Assembly: GCF_014926405.1 (NCBI RefSeq)
Contig: NZ_JACXXJ020000004.1
Span: 496,001 to 560,000, forward strand
Source of the DNA: Agrobacterium vitis
GTDB taxonomy: Bacteria; Pseudomonadota; Alphaproteobacteria; Rhizobiales; Rhizobiaceae
DNA length: 64,000 bases
Reading direction: 5' to 3'
The translations under genes were made by a program, and so were the position numbers. Under the pieces are notes generated by a model. It had not been told where the DNA came from, made no database searches, and saw only the letters and a program-made list of their open reading frames with translations. Positions 26,388 to 34,715 of the stretch are shown piece by piece; position 1 is the first letter of the stretch; each line of letters opens with the position of its first letter.

Positions 26388-27386
26388 ATGCGGCATAGCT
26401 TCTTTTGTATCGACAGCCATACATGTGGCAATCCGGTTCGCCTCGTTGCCGGAGGCGGTCCACTTCTACCGCATTTGCCAATCGCTGAGCGTCGGGAACT
26501 GTTTGTCCGGGACCATGACTGGGTGCGAAAAGCCCTGATGTTCGAACCACGTGGCCATGACATCATGTCCGGCGCGATCATTTATCCGGCCTACCGCGAC
26601 GACTGCGATTTCGCAGTCATTTTCATCGAGGTCAGCGGATGCCTGCCGATGTGCGGAGCTGGTACGATTGGCTTGGTGACAGCCGGTATCGAAGAAGGCC
26701 TCATCACGCCTAGAGTCGAGGGACAGCTTTCCATCGAAACTCCGGCTGGTCGGGTGGATATACACTATGAAAAGCCCGGCACATTCGTGGAATCCGTTCG
26801 TATGTTCAACGTGCCGAGCTATCTCCACGCAACAGATGTCGAGGTTGATATTCCCGGCATCGGGCGTCTTATTGTCGATATTTCCTATGGCGGCAATTAT
26901 TATGCCGTGGTGGAGCCGCAGGCATCGTGGTCGGGGCTCGACGGCATGTCCGGCAGTGACATCGTAGACCTCAGCGTGAAGCTGCGAGACGCGCTGGCGG
27001 ATATCTGCGATCCCCAGCATCCGGACGATGAGCGGATTCGAGGTGTTCATCACGCTCTCTGGTGCGATAAACCGACAAGCGATGCGGCAGACGGTCGTGG
27101 AGCCGTATTCTACGGCGACAAGGCCATTGATCGCTCCCCGGGCGGGACCGGCACTTCGGCAAGAATGGCACAGCTTTACGGCAAGGGTCGATTGAAGGTG
27201 GGTGAGGCGTTTCGTCAGGAAAGTATCATCGGCACTGTTTTCGAAGGTCGGGTCGAGGAAGAGGTCATGGTCGGCACCTTCAAAGCGATCAGGCCGAGCG
27301 TTGGCGGATGGGCCCGGATCATTGGTCACAACACCATCTTCGTGGACGATCGAGATCCTCTGGCTCACGGCTTCCAGATCAAATAA
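26388..27386 (+). CDS. proline racemase/4-hydroxyproline epimerase family protein, second Cys replaced by Gly
   Basis: 332 residues, typical of the family. The first active-site motif is intact (GCLPMCGAGTIGLV, Cys89). The second motif reads AIDRSPGGTGTSARMAQLY: the position after SP, which holds the second catalytic Cys in racemases/epimerases (SPCGTG) or Thr in trans-3-hydroxyproline dehydratases, is Gly252 (codon GGC, 27141-27143). A Cys/Gly pair could not run the usual two-base 2-epimerisation, so this may be a variant enzyme with a one-base (dehydration-like) activity or an altered substrate. Context still points to a proline-type compound. Confidence 0.88.
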   Translation: MRHSFFCIDSHTCGNPVRLVAGGGPLLPHLPIAERRELFVRDHDWVRKALMFEPRGHDIMSGAIIYPAYRDDCDFAVIFIEVSGCLPMCGAGTIGLVTAGIEEGLITPRVEGQLSIETPAGRVDIHYEKPGTFVESVRMFNVPSYLHATDVEVDIPGIGRLIVDISYGGNYYAVVEPQASWSGLDGMSGSDIVDLSVKLRDALADICDPQHPDDERIRGVHHALWCDKPTSDAADGRGAVFYGDKAIDRSPGGTGTSARMAQLYGKGRLKVGEAFRQESIIGTVFEGRVEEEVMVGTFKAIRPSVGGWARIIGHNTIFVDDRDPLAHGFQIK

Positions 27387-27439
27387 AGTAGGGCTTACAG
27401 GCACCTCGCGATACATGCCTGCCCCGATTGGAGTTTAGA

Positions 27440-28438
27440 ATGACGCCCTCCGATACCAACGCCCCGGTCGACCGCCTGAAAATCGGCTTCGTGCTCGCGA
27501 GATCATTCACACTTTCGGCTTTCGCATTGTTCGTGGACACGCTGCGTCTCGCCAGCGATGAATTCGATCGTTCGGGTCGGGTTCTGGCCGACTGGGATGT
27601 GCTCGGCAGCACGCGGCACCTCATCACCTCCAGCTGTGGCGTTCAGGTCGCTCCGACCTCAGACTTGGTAGAAGATCCGAGCCAGTTTCAATTTATTGTC
27701 GTCGTCGGCGGGTTGCTGAACAACGAACAGCCAATCGACCGGGAAACGGCTGCATTTTTGAAAAAGGCCGCCACAAAAAACGTCAAACTGATTGGGGTCT
27801 GCACCGGGTCTTTTATCATGGCCGAACTTGGCTTGATGAAAAGCCATCGCACATGCGTAAGCTGGCTGCATTATAACGCATTTCGGGAGCGTTTCCCCGA
27901 TCTTCAGGTTCGCTCCGACCGTATTTTCAATCTCGACAGAACACGGGGCTCGTGTGTGGGCGGGAGTAGCGCCGCTGACATGGCGGCGTTGATCGTTCGC
28001 CGTCACATCAGCAAGGATGCCGAGAGAAATGCTCTCGAGGTTCTTCACATCGAGAAAGCCCGATCAGCCCTTGCCATTCAAACACGCAAACCGCTGTCCA
28101 TCGAGTGCAACGATCCCAGGATCAGAGCGACGCTTATTATGATGGAACAGCACATCGAGGGTAATCTGCCGATCCAGGATCTGGCAGCAGCGGTTGGCCT
28201 GTCCAGAAGACAACTTGAACGTCTCTTTATGAACGAAACCAAGAATTCTCCGGCAATGATCTACAGAAGAGTGCGATTGGAGCGCGCAAAACATCTTCTT
28301 GTCCAGTCCAAAGCACCTTTGGTCGAAATTGCGCTTGAGGTCGGGTTCGGAAATGCGTCGCACTTCGCCAAGGTCTTTGCTCAGACGTTCGGCCAATCGC
28401 CAACTGGCTTAAGAACAGCAATCCGAGCTACTCTCTGA
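27440..28438 (+). CDS. GlxA-type AraC-family transcriptional regulator
   Basis: 332 residues from the ATG at 27440, which has GGAG seven bases upstream; a TTG four codons earlier is less likely. The N-terminal DJ-1/PfpI-like amidotransferase-fold sensor (about 10-190) has KLIGVCTGSFIMAELGLM, with a Cys at the nucleophile-elbow position, then two AraC helix-turn-helices (about 225-325): IQDLAAAVGLSRRQLERLF and LVEIALEVGFGNASHFAKVF. GbdR and CdhR, regulators of glycine betaine and carnitine catabolism, have this architecture, in keeping with the betaine-type transporter of the operon. It ends two bases before an IS6 copy. Confidence 0.92.
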   Translation: MTPSDTNAPVDRLKIGFVLARSFTLSAFALFVDTLRLASDEFDRSGRVLADWDVLGSTRHLITSSCGVQVAPTSDLVEDPSQFQFIVVVGGLLNNEQPIDRETAAFLKKAATKNVKLIGVCTGSFIMAELGLMKSHRTCVSWLHYNAFRERFPDLQVRSDRIFNLDRTRGSCVGGSSAADMAALIVRRHISKDAERNALEVLHIEKARSALAIQTRKPLSIECNDPRIRATLIMMEQHIEGNLPIQDLAAAVGLSRRQLERLFMNETKNSPAMIYRRVRLERAKHLLVQSKAPLVEIALEVGFGNASHFAKVFAQTFGQSPTGLRTAIRATL

Positions 28439-28440
28439 TC

Positions 28441-29187
28441 GGCATCCTCAACTTAACGAAAGACAGGAATCCAATGTGCGATGACGGGTGACGACAGACC
28501 GTGATCCCGTATCGCCACCATCGCTTTCCCGCTGAAATCACAGCTCACACCGTTTGGCTCTATTTCCGGTTTCCTCTCAGCCTTCGAATGGTTGAGGACT
28601 TGCTGGCGGCTCGTGGGATCATTGTCTCCCATAAAACAGTCCGGCTGTGAGCGGAGAAATTTGGGCGAACTTTCGCCAATGTTTTGATCCGTGACAAGAC
28701 GCATTGACTGTGGCGCGCTGTGGATCAGGACGGTTTCGTCTTGGAGGTTCTTGTGCAAAGCCGCCGAAATGCCAAGGCGGCCAGGCATCTGATGCGCAAA
28801 CTGTTGAAGGGCCAGGGTCGCGCGCCGCGGGTGATGATCACCGATAAGCTGCGATCTCACGACGCGGCAAAGCGGGAGATCATGCCCGGTGTTGAGCATC
28901 GTTCCCACAAAAGGTTGAACAATCGAGCGAAGAATTCTCACCAACCAGTCCGCCGGCGAGACCGGATCATGAAGCGCTTCAAATCACCGCGACGTCTGAA
29001 ACGTTTCGTCTCCATCCATGACCACATTGCCAACCTATTCCACATCCCGAGCCCCGATATCCCGTCTAGCCATCGCCGCGTACTGCGCACAGCGGCAATA
29101 AACCTATGGACGACAATCGCCCGAGCGTGATCGACGAAATAGGCCGGCGCCATGGTCCTCAGTCAGTGCCGTTAAGTTTACGATGCC
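28441..29187 (+). mobile_element. decayed IS6-family element with both ends
   Basis: 747 bp. Left end GGCATCCTCAACTTAACG (28441-28458) matches the complement of the right end TTAAGTTTACGATGCC (29172-29187). Between them, from about 28503, an IS6-family transposase can be read: YRHHRFPAEITAHTVWLY, FPLSLRMVEDLLAARGI, then stops near 28648 and 28706 and a missing stretch where the first DDE Asp should be. The rest is LWRAVDQDGFVLEV, MITDKLRSHDAAKREIMP, RSHKRLNNRAKNSHQP, with the final stop at 29130. It is therefore a pseudogene. The flanks (ctctgatc and cgtcacga) show no 8-bp target duplication. Confidence 0.88.
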
Positions 29188-29469
29188 CGTCACGACGTTA
29201 AATACCGCTAAAAATGTCAGGGCGATGCCACCCCGTGGGAAGCTGCAGAACAGTTTTCCTGGAGAAGGAACCGAATACATATGTTCCATATCAATAGCTT
29301 ACCTGACAAAATCGGGCGCCAGTGCATCAGTCGTCAATTATCGCTTTATCACGCGACTGTTACACTATAAAATTCATCGTGTATTCGGTTCGGGACACAG
29401 AAGCTTTCGCATTTTCCTTATATCCGGCCGATTAGAAGGAACTGGCTTAATCCACGAGAGGAGACAGAC

Positions 29470-29853
29470 ATGACGAATGCCTTGCCGCCACTTTACAACG
29501 GACATGCGCCGATCACCCTTCAGCAACTGTTCCGCGAAGCGCTTTACGCCTTTGAAGAATGGGACACAGGACTGACAGAACCGCTCGTCACTTTTGAGGG
29601 TCGGATCACCCCTATCAGCCTCGTCTTTGAAGCAATGCGCGAATGCAATGACATAGTGCCAATGAACATTTCAATTGCGATCACCCAACGACTAACCAAG
29701 CCGTGGGAAGGCGAAGGGCCGCTTGATCAGATGAGTTTCTCTACCGCCGCTCGCATCATGCGGGTCCTAGTACGTAAACGCCTTCTCGCCGATGGCGCTG
29801 CTGAGATTGTCACCGTTTCGAAGCTGACGGCCGAACGTATACCGTCTGAATGA
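29470..29853 (+). CDS. small protein of unknown function
   Basis: 127 residues with a strong GAGGAG ribosome site and balanced codon use, so it is probably real. No signal peptide or membrane segment. The sequence is acidic and mixed alpha-helical (LQQLFREALYAFEEWDTG, FSTAARIMRVLVRKRLLA); I do not recognise the family. It stands alone, preceded by the IS6 right end and about 280 bases of AT-richer DNA with a TATAAA box near 29369, and followed by a strong hairpin. The neighbours give no hint of function. Confidence 0.65.
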   Translation: MTNALPPLYNGHAPITLQQLFREALYAFEEWDTGLTEPLVTFEGRITPISLVFEAMRECNDIVPMNISIAITQRLTKPWEGEGPLDQMSFSTAARIMRVLVRKRLLADGAAEIVTVSKLTAERIPSE

Positions 29854-29858
29854 TATCT

Positions 29859-29889
29859 GCGGGATCGCGTATAAACGGCGCGATCCCGC
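29859..29889 (+). terminator. hairpin after the 29470-29853 gene
   Basis: Perfect 11-bp stem GCGGGATCGCG / CGCGATCCCGC with a 9-base loop, starting six bases after the stop codon. There is no T-run, so it is either an intrinsic terminator of a weak kind or an mRNA 3'-end stabiliser. Confidence 0.55.
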
Positions 29890-29934
29890 GCTCTAAGCTA
29901 AACGCCGTGACACCAATTTTATTGGGCTTTGTCG

Positions 29935-30090
29935 CAAAATTTTTAGATGGTTTGCCGCTTTGATGATCATGAGGTAGATGCCGTCTGGAGAAAGCAGACA
30001 GGGCGAACCCTCGCTCTGGCGCAACCGCAATCCGAATACCATGCCCAGCATGAGCGTGGTTTCGATCGCTACGAATGTTCTGGCCATTAT
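29935..30090 (-). pseudogene. possible IS5-type transposase fragment
   Basis: Minus-strand reading gives ARTFVAIETTLMLGMVFGLR then LRQSEG, which resembles the segment near the start of IS5-type transposases that reads T-x-L-x-x-K-x-L-F-G-L-x-L-R-Q-T-x-G. The lower edge (GGGCTTTGTCGCAAAAT, about 29923-29940 region) resembles an IS5 terminal repeat. The fragment abuts the broken esterase gene and probably explains the loss of its 5' end. Weak evidence. Confidence 0.35.
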
Positions 30091-30601
30091 GCTTCTTGGC
30101 TTTGGCTCCAACGGCGCCGACTTTGCACCGCTTGCCAATTCCTGGAAGGCTACATCGCTAGGTGCCATTTTTGTTTCTCCCAATGTACCCCGCCTTCCAG
30201 CTTCGGCTCGGGTTATCAATGGTTCAGCGTCGCTGGTGTCACCGAAGATAATCGCAGCGCGCGAATTGCGGATGCGAGGCGATCTTTCGATCAGGTGATT
30301 TCCTCGATCGTCGAAGGGAACGGATTTACCGACAAGCTCGACCGCGTTGCTTTGGTCGGTTTCTCGGGCCGCCTTGCCTCGCCGCTTCCGCTTCAACCGG
30401 CTCTGGAAGCGCACATCCTGTTGATACACGGGATGTGCTGACCCGGTGATCCCGGCAACGGAAAGCAGCAAGACTGCAGCCATTCTTCAGTCCCTCGGTC
30501 TCAAGGTCGAAACGCTCACACTCCCTGGCGTGCCTCACACGATTTCCGCCAACGGTGCTGCTCAGGCCGGCCGCTTCCTGGCTGATGTCCTTGTGACATA
30601 G
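30080..30601 (+). pseudogene. broken alpha/beta-hydrolase (phospholipase/carboxylesterase) gene
   Basis: Three frames carry consecutive parts of one protein of the carboxylesterase/phospholipase (YpfH-like) family. The first is GFGSNGADFAPLANSWKA; the second, after a frameshift near 30190, is GSGYQWFSVAGVTEDNRSA to RVALVGFSGRLASPL; the third, after a one-base shift near 30437, is DPVIPATESSKTAAILQSLG to the His-containing GVPHTISANGAAQAGRFL, with a stop at 30601. The second segment has also lost the GFSQG nucleophile-to-AFSG stretch, as if deleted between short repeats. The 5' end is missing. Clearly non-functional. Confidence 0.82.
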
Positions 30602-30660
30602 GAAGGCAGCCAAGGGCGGTGTTACACTGTTTTACCTGTTCCGGTCAGAGACTGTGATCT

Positions 30661-32256
30661 TCAATAGCCGAGAGCAATTCCGTCCTTGCGGGATTCGGAG
30701 GCACCTGTCAGCGTACCATTTTCCCAATCAATCCTGATAATCTGAGCGCCACCGATCGGATCTTCCGCTGGCACGATCTCGAAGCCGCGACGTCTCAACA
30801 GGGCAATGGTCTCTCTAGGTACTGTATGCTCGGCCTCGACACGCGGCACCTTGCCACCGACGGGAATGAGGCGCGGCAAATCGATGGCGTCCTGAAGGTC
30901 CATGCCATAGTCGATAACCTTGGAAATCAGATGGGCATGGCCCATGGCCTGATAATAGCCGCCCATGACCCCAAAGGATATTTCCGTACGGCCTGCCCGT
31001 GTCACCATGCCCGGAATGATCGTGTGCAGCGGACGCTTTCCCGGTGCGATCATGTTCGGATGGTCACGCTTCAGGGAGAAGCTCTGACCGCGATTGTGCA
31101 GGACGACACCAGATTGCGGGGCAACAATGCCTGAGCCGAAGCAGTCAAAGATAGAGTTGATGAAACTGACAGCGTTGCGCTCAGAGTCGATCACCGAAAT
31201 ATAGACCGTGTCGCGATGGAGAGGCATCTCGAAGTCCGGCAGATTTGTCAGCGCGCGGGTGAGATCGATCATGCTGGCGAGGTGTGTGGCGAATTCCTCG
31301 GAGAGCAGGTCTTCAACGGGAACGCTGGCCTTCTCCGGATCAGCGAGCCAAGCGTCGCGGGCGGCATAGGCAAGGCGCGTGGCCTCGATCTCCAGATGCA
31401 GGCGGTCTGCTGAACTTGGATCGTCCTGGGTGTCGAACCGCGAGAGAATATTGAGAATGAGAAGAGCGATAATGCCCTGCCCGTTTGGGGGGCATTCATG
31501 GATTGTATGGTCGCGGAATGTCGTGGTGACCGGCACCACATACTCTCCCTTGGCCTCAGCAAAATCCTCAAGGGTATGAAGGCCGCCGAGGGCGCGAAGC
31601 CGATCAACCATGTCTTCCGCAACCGCCCCCTTGTAAAAGCCATCTCGGCCTTCAGCGGCGATCCGGCGCAGGGTTGCCGCCAATCGAGGTTGATGGTGGA
31701 CTTCGCCGATTTGCGGCGCACGGCCGTTGGGAAGAAAGATCTCCGAAGCAGCCGGGTCATCGTTGAGCAGCTTCTCTTCCCGTGCCCAATCCCGATACAC
31801 CCTTGGTGTGATGGCGTAACCGTTCTCGGCATAGCGGATCGCAGGCTGGAGAATCTGCTCAAACGGAAGGCGGCCATGGTCGGCGTGCAGCCGTGTCCAT
31901 GCGTCGATAGCGCCGGGTATGGTAACGGCAGACGGCGATTGGCGAGGCACTTCGGCGAGCCCTCGCTCTTCAAACCAGTCCACCGTCAGGGCAGCGGGCG
32001 TGCGGCCCGAACCGTTATAGGCAATGACCTGATCACCACCCTTTGGCGCGTAGAGCGCGAAACAATCGCCACCGATGCCGGTGGAACCCGGCTCCACAAC
32101 GCATTGCACAGCGCAAGCAGCAATGGCAGCGTCCATGGCATTACCGCCTGCTTGCAGGATATTGATAGCGGTGAGCGTTGCATAAGGGTGAGAGGTAGCC
32201 GCCATGGCTTCCGTCGATACCGCCACTGAGCGCGTTGGCTTTTCGAAATTGCGCAT
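30661..32256 (-). CDS. ggt: gamma-glutamyltransferase family enzyme
   Basis: 531 residues. N-terminal VAVSTEAMAATSHPYAT and ILQAGGNAMDAAIAACAVQ, GSTGIGGDCFALY and PNGQGIIALL mark the large subunit. The autoprocessing and nucleophile Thr is Thr350 in HRDTVYISVID, and the C-terminal part has SGIVAPQSGVVLHNRG and HTIIPGMV. No signal peptide is visible, so unlike the E. coli enzyme it probably acts in the cytoplasm. It lies downstream of an amino-acid importer and would hydrolyse imported gamma-glutamyl compounds (glutathione fragments, gamma-glutamyl amino acids or related conjugates). Confidence 0.92.
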   Translation of the reverse strand: MRNFEKPTRSVAVSTEAMAATSHPYATLTAINILQAGGNAMDAAIAACAVQCVVEPGSTGIGGDCFALYAPKGGDQVIAYNGSGRTPAALTVDWFEERGLAEVPRQSPSAVTIPGAIDAWTRLHADHGRLPFEQILQPAIRYAENGYAITPRVYRDWAREEKLLNDDPAASEIFLPNGRAPQIGEVHHQPRLAATLRRIAAEGRDGFYKGAVAEDMVDRLRALGGLHTLEDFAEAKGEYVVPVTTTFRDHTIHECPPNGQGIIALLILNILSRFDTQDDPSSADRLHLEIEATRLAYAARDAWLADPEKASVPVEDLLSEEFATHLASMIDLTRALTNLPDFEMPLHRDTVYISVIDSERNAVSFINSIFDCFGSGIVAPQSGVVLHNRGQSFSLKRDHPNMIAPGKRPLHTIIPGMVTRAGRTEISFGVMGGYYQAMGHAHLISKVIDYGMDLQDAIDLPRLIPVGGKVPRVEAEHTVPRETIALLRRRGFEIVPAEDPIGGAQIIRIDWENGTLTGASESRKDGIALGY

Positions 32257-32297
32257 GTCTTTTAAGTCTCCTCGTCTGAAAATTCGAATAAAGCGCG

Positions 32298-32990
32298 TCA
32301 GCTGCGGGTTCGATACAGTGTCAGTCTGACTTCGAGCGTGGTGAGCGCCTGCACGATGATGAAATTGAGCAGCAGATAGATCGCCCCTGCGGCCATGAAG
32401 ACCTCAATGGCGCGATAGCTCTGGGAAATCAGCCCCTGCGCTATGCCCGTCACCTCCATCAAGGTGATAATTGATGCCAGCGAAGTGCCCTTGACCATCA
32501 GAATGATCTCGTTGCCATAGGCCGGGATGGCCTGGCGCAGAGCCAGCGGCAGGATGATGAAGCGCAGGTTGGCAAGCCGCGACATCCCGAGCGCGGAGGC
32601 GGCCTCAATCAGCCCTCGGGGCACATTGCGGATCGCACCGCGCAGAATTTCGCTGCCATAGGCTGCGGTGTTAAGGGTGAGCGCCAATATCGCGCACCAA
32701 TAGGGCTCACGGAACAGCCACCAAAGGCCGGCCGCCTGCAACGAAGGGCGGAACTGTCCAAGGCCATAGTAAATCAAAAAGATCTGGACGAGCAGAGGCG
32801 TGCCCCGAAAAACCGCAACGAAGGTACGAACTGGCCAGACAACCCAGCGCCGTTCACCCTGTTGCACAAGGGCCAGCACGAGGGCAAGAACAAAGCCGCA
32901 GACGATCGAGGTGCCTGAGAGCTTCAAAGTCAGAGGTAGACCCGACAGCAGTTTTGGAATGATCTCAAAGAAAAACCCAAAATCGATCAT
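32298..32990 (-). CDS. polar amino-acid ABC permease (HisM/OccM-like)
   Basis: 230 residues, about five membrane helices. FRGTPLLVQIFLIYYGLGQ, the alpha-proteobacterial YGSEILRGAIRNVPRGLIEAA coupling region and LPLALRQAIPAYGNEIILMVK are the standard sequence blocks of His/Glu/opine-type permeases. It overlaps the partner permease gene by four bases and sits 41 bases before the gamma-glutamyltransferase gene. It forms a heterodimer with the following protein. Confidence 0.92.
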   Translation of the reverse strand: MIDFGFFFEIIPKLLSGLPLTLKLSGTSIVCGFVLALVLALVQQGERRWVVWPVRTFVAVFRGTPLLVQIFLIYYGLGQFRPSLQAAGLWWLFREPYWCAILALTLNTAAYGSEILRGAIRNVPRGLIEAASALGMSRLANLRFIILPLALRQAIPAYGNEIILMVKGTSLASIITLMEVTGIAQGLISQSYRAIEVFMAAGAIYLLLNFIIVQALTTLEVRLTLYRTRS

Positions 32991-33700
32991 GAGTGCAGGA
33001 TCCCCCGCGAGGTTCTCACTTCAGCACTGCGGAAGAAACGGCCCGTTACGCCCGCCATCACAAAATAGAGGCATGCGGCGGCCAGATAAAAAAGGAAGGG
33101 CTCGCGGGTTGAGCCAGCACCGATCTGCGACTGGCGCATCAATTCCACAAGACCAACCACCGAAATCAGAGCGGAATCCTTCAAGACGAGCTGCCAGACA
33201 TTGCTAAGACCAGGAATTGCGTGCCGCAGCAACTGCGGTACAATAACCAACAAAAGCATCTGGCTGCGGGAGAGGTCGAGCGCCTTGGCTGCATCAAATT
33301 GCCCCCGCTCGACGGCAAGATAAGCGCCACGGTAGACCTCAGCCTGATAGGCACCCGAAATCATGCCGATTGCCACAACGCCCGTTGCCAGCACGGGCAG
33401 CCCCACAAATGTGTCGGCTCCGAAAAAACGCGCAACTGTCGTCAGGGCAACGCTACCACCATAATAAAACAGATAGATGGTCAGCAGGTCGGGCACGCCG
33501 CGAAAGACGGTGGCGTAGGCAGAGGCAATCACGCGAGGGATACGGGCCGATGATAAGCGACCGGCTGCCGCCAGACTGCCAAAACAAGCGCCGAGCATAA
33601 AGCCCAGAACGGACAGCAACAAAGTCAGAGCGGCAGCACCAATCAGTGCCGGACCCCAGCCACCTTCCGCGAACCCGAGCAGATGCAGTTTTTCAAGCAT
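32987..33700 (-). CDS. polar amino-acid ABC permease (HisQ/OccQ-like)
   Basis: 237 residues if started at the ATG at 33700 (LEKLHLLGFAEGGWG is the usual N-terminus of rhizobial HisQ-type permeases); an ATG at 33757 would add 19 residues of unlikely sequence. Landmarks are FRGVPDLLTIYLFYYGG, YQAEVYRGAYLAVERGQFDAA and VPQLLRHAIPGLSNVWQLVLK. Pairs with the HisM-like protein. No ATPase gene accompanies this system within the operon. Confidence 0.9.
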   Translation of the reverse strand: MLEKLHLLGFAEGGWGPALIGAAALTLLLSVLGFMLGACFGSLAAAGRLSSARIPRVIASAYATVFRGVPDLLTIYLFYYGGSVALTTVARFFGADTFVGLPVLATGVVAIGMISGAYQAEVYRGAYLAVERGQFDAAKALDLSRSQMLLLVIVPQLLRHAIPGLSNVWQLVLKDSALISVVGLVELMRQSQIGAGSTREPFLFYLAAACLYFVMAGVTGRFFRSAEVRTSRGILHS

Positions 33701-33773
33701 ATGGGCGAAACCCTCTCGCAGTTCACGCGGCCAGTGCAACCAAGGCCCTGGCCGCATGCGGTCCGCACCTCTG

Positions 33774-34625
33774 TTACTTGACCGGTGTCACGTCGGTTTT
33801 CACCCATTTTTCGGAGAGACGTTTGATGGTCCCGTCGGCAATAGCCGAGGAGATTGCGGTGTTCAGCATCTCCTTGAGCTTGGTGTCCTGCTTGCGCAAT
33901 CCCGCACCGGTTCCAAGGCCGAAGACGCCGCCCACGAAGCCCGGGCCTGCAATGGTATAGTCTGCGAATTCTGGCTTTGCGAGTGTCGCGGCCAGTGCCG
34001 TCTGCTGGGCGAAGATCGCATCAATGCGACCAGCTGCCAAGTCGAGGTCATGCTGCTCTGTGGTTTTGTACTCGCGGATTTCTACGGTATCGGCAAAATA
34101 CTTACGCAGAAAATCGAGATTTGTCGTTGCGGCCTGAACGCCAACAACTTTGCCCTTCAGGAGGGATTTCAACTTGTCGATCGCCGCTTTCGAGGGTGCC
34201 TCATCCTCAAGTTTGAATTTTTCTGTCGAGATGCCGAGCTTGCCAAGCGCGCTATCCTTGGCAACAGCAAAACCCGAAGGATCCACCGCATAAGGCTGGG
34301 TAAAATCGATCGTCTCAAGACGCTTTGGCGTGATGAACATGCTCGCCATGATGACATCGAACTTGCCAACCGTCAGCGACGGAATAAGACCGTCCCAATC
34401 CTGAGCAACGATGGTGCATTTGACCTTCATGCGTGCGCAGAGGTCATTGGCGAGTTCGATTTCAAGGCCATCGAGCTTGCCGTCGGAGGTCGTAAAGTTC
34501 CAAGGAGCATAGGCTCCTTCGGTTGCAATCTTGATCTCGGTCGGCGCGTCTTGCGCCATGGTGACTGAGCCAGATATCAGTGTCGTGAAGGCGACCGCCA
34601 ACGCGGCCATGCGACGAAACGTCAT
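33774..34625 (-). CDS. polar amino-acid ABC substrate-binding protein
   Basis: 283 residues from the ATG at 34625, which has AGAGGA just upstream; the longer frame to 34667 adds only basic residues ahead of the signal peptide (TFRRMAALAVAFTTLIS.. VTMAQ). Family-3 binding protein: KIATEGAYAPWNFT, DLCARMKVKCTIVAQDWDG and VIMASMFITPKRLETIDFT, the usual ligand-clamp segments. It resembles lysine/arginine/ornithine and opine binding proteins. First gene of the importer plus gamma-glutamyltransferase operon, under the GntR gene upstream. Confidence 0.92.
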   Translation of the reverse strand: MTFRRMAALAVAFTTLISGSVTMAQDAPTEIKIATEGAYAPWNFTTSDGKLDGLEIELANDLCARMKVKCTIVAQDWDGLIPSLTVGKFDVIMASMFITPKRLETIDFTQPYAVDPSGFAVAKDSALGKLGISTEKFKLEDEAPSKAAIDKLKSLLKGKVVGVQAATTNLDFLRKYFADTVEIREYKTTEQHDLDLAAGRIDAIFAQQTALAATLAKPEFADYTIAGPGFVGGVFGLGTGAGLRKQDTKLKEMLNTAISSAIADGTIKRLSEKWVKTDVTPVK

Positions 34626-34715
34626 GACTTTTCCTCTTTTTGAGCCGTTTTTACGGCGGTTCCCCATCCTTGCCGGATGTTGCCTCCGGCTTCGGACATA
34701 GTGACCGATCAGCGT

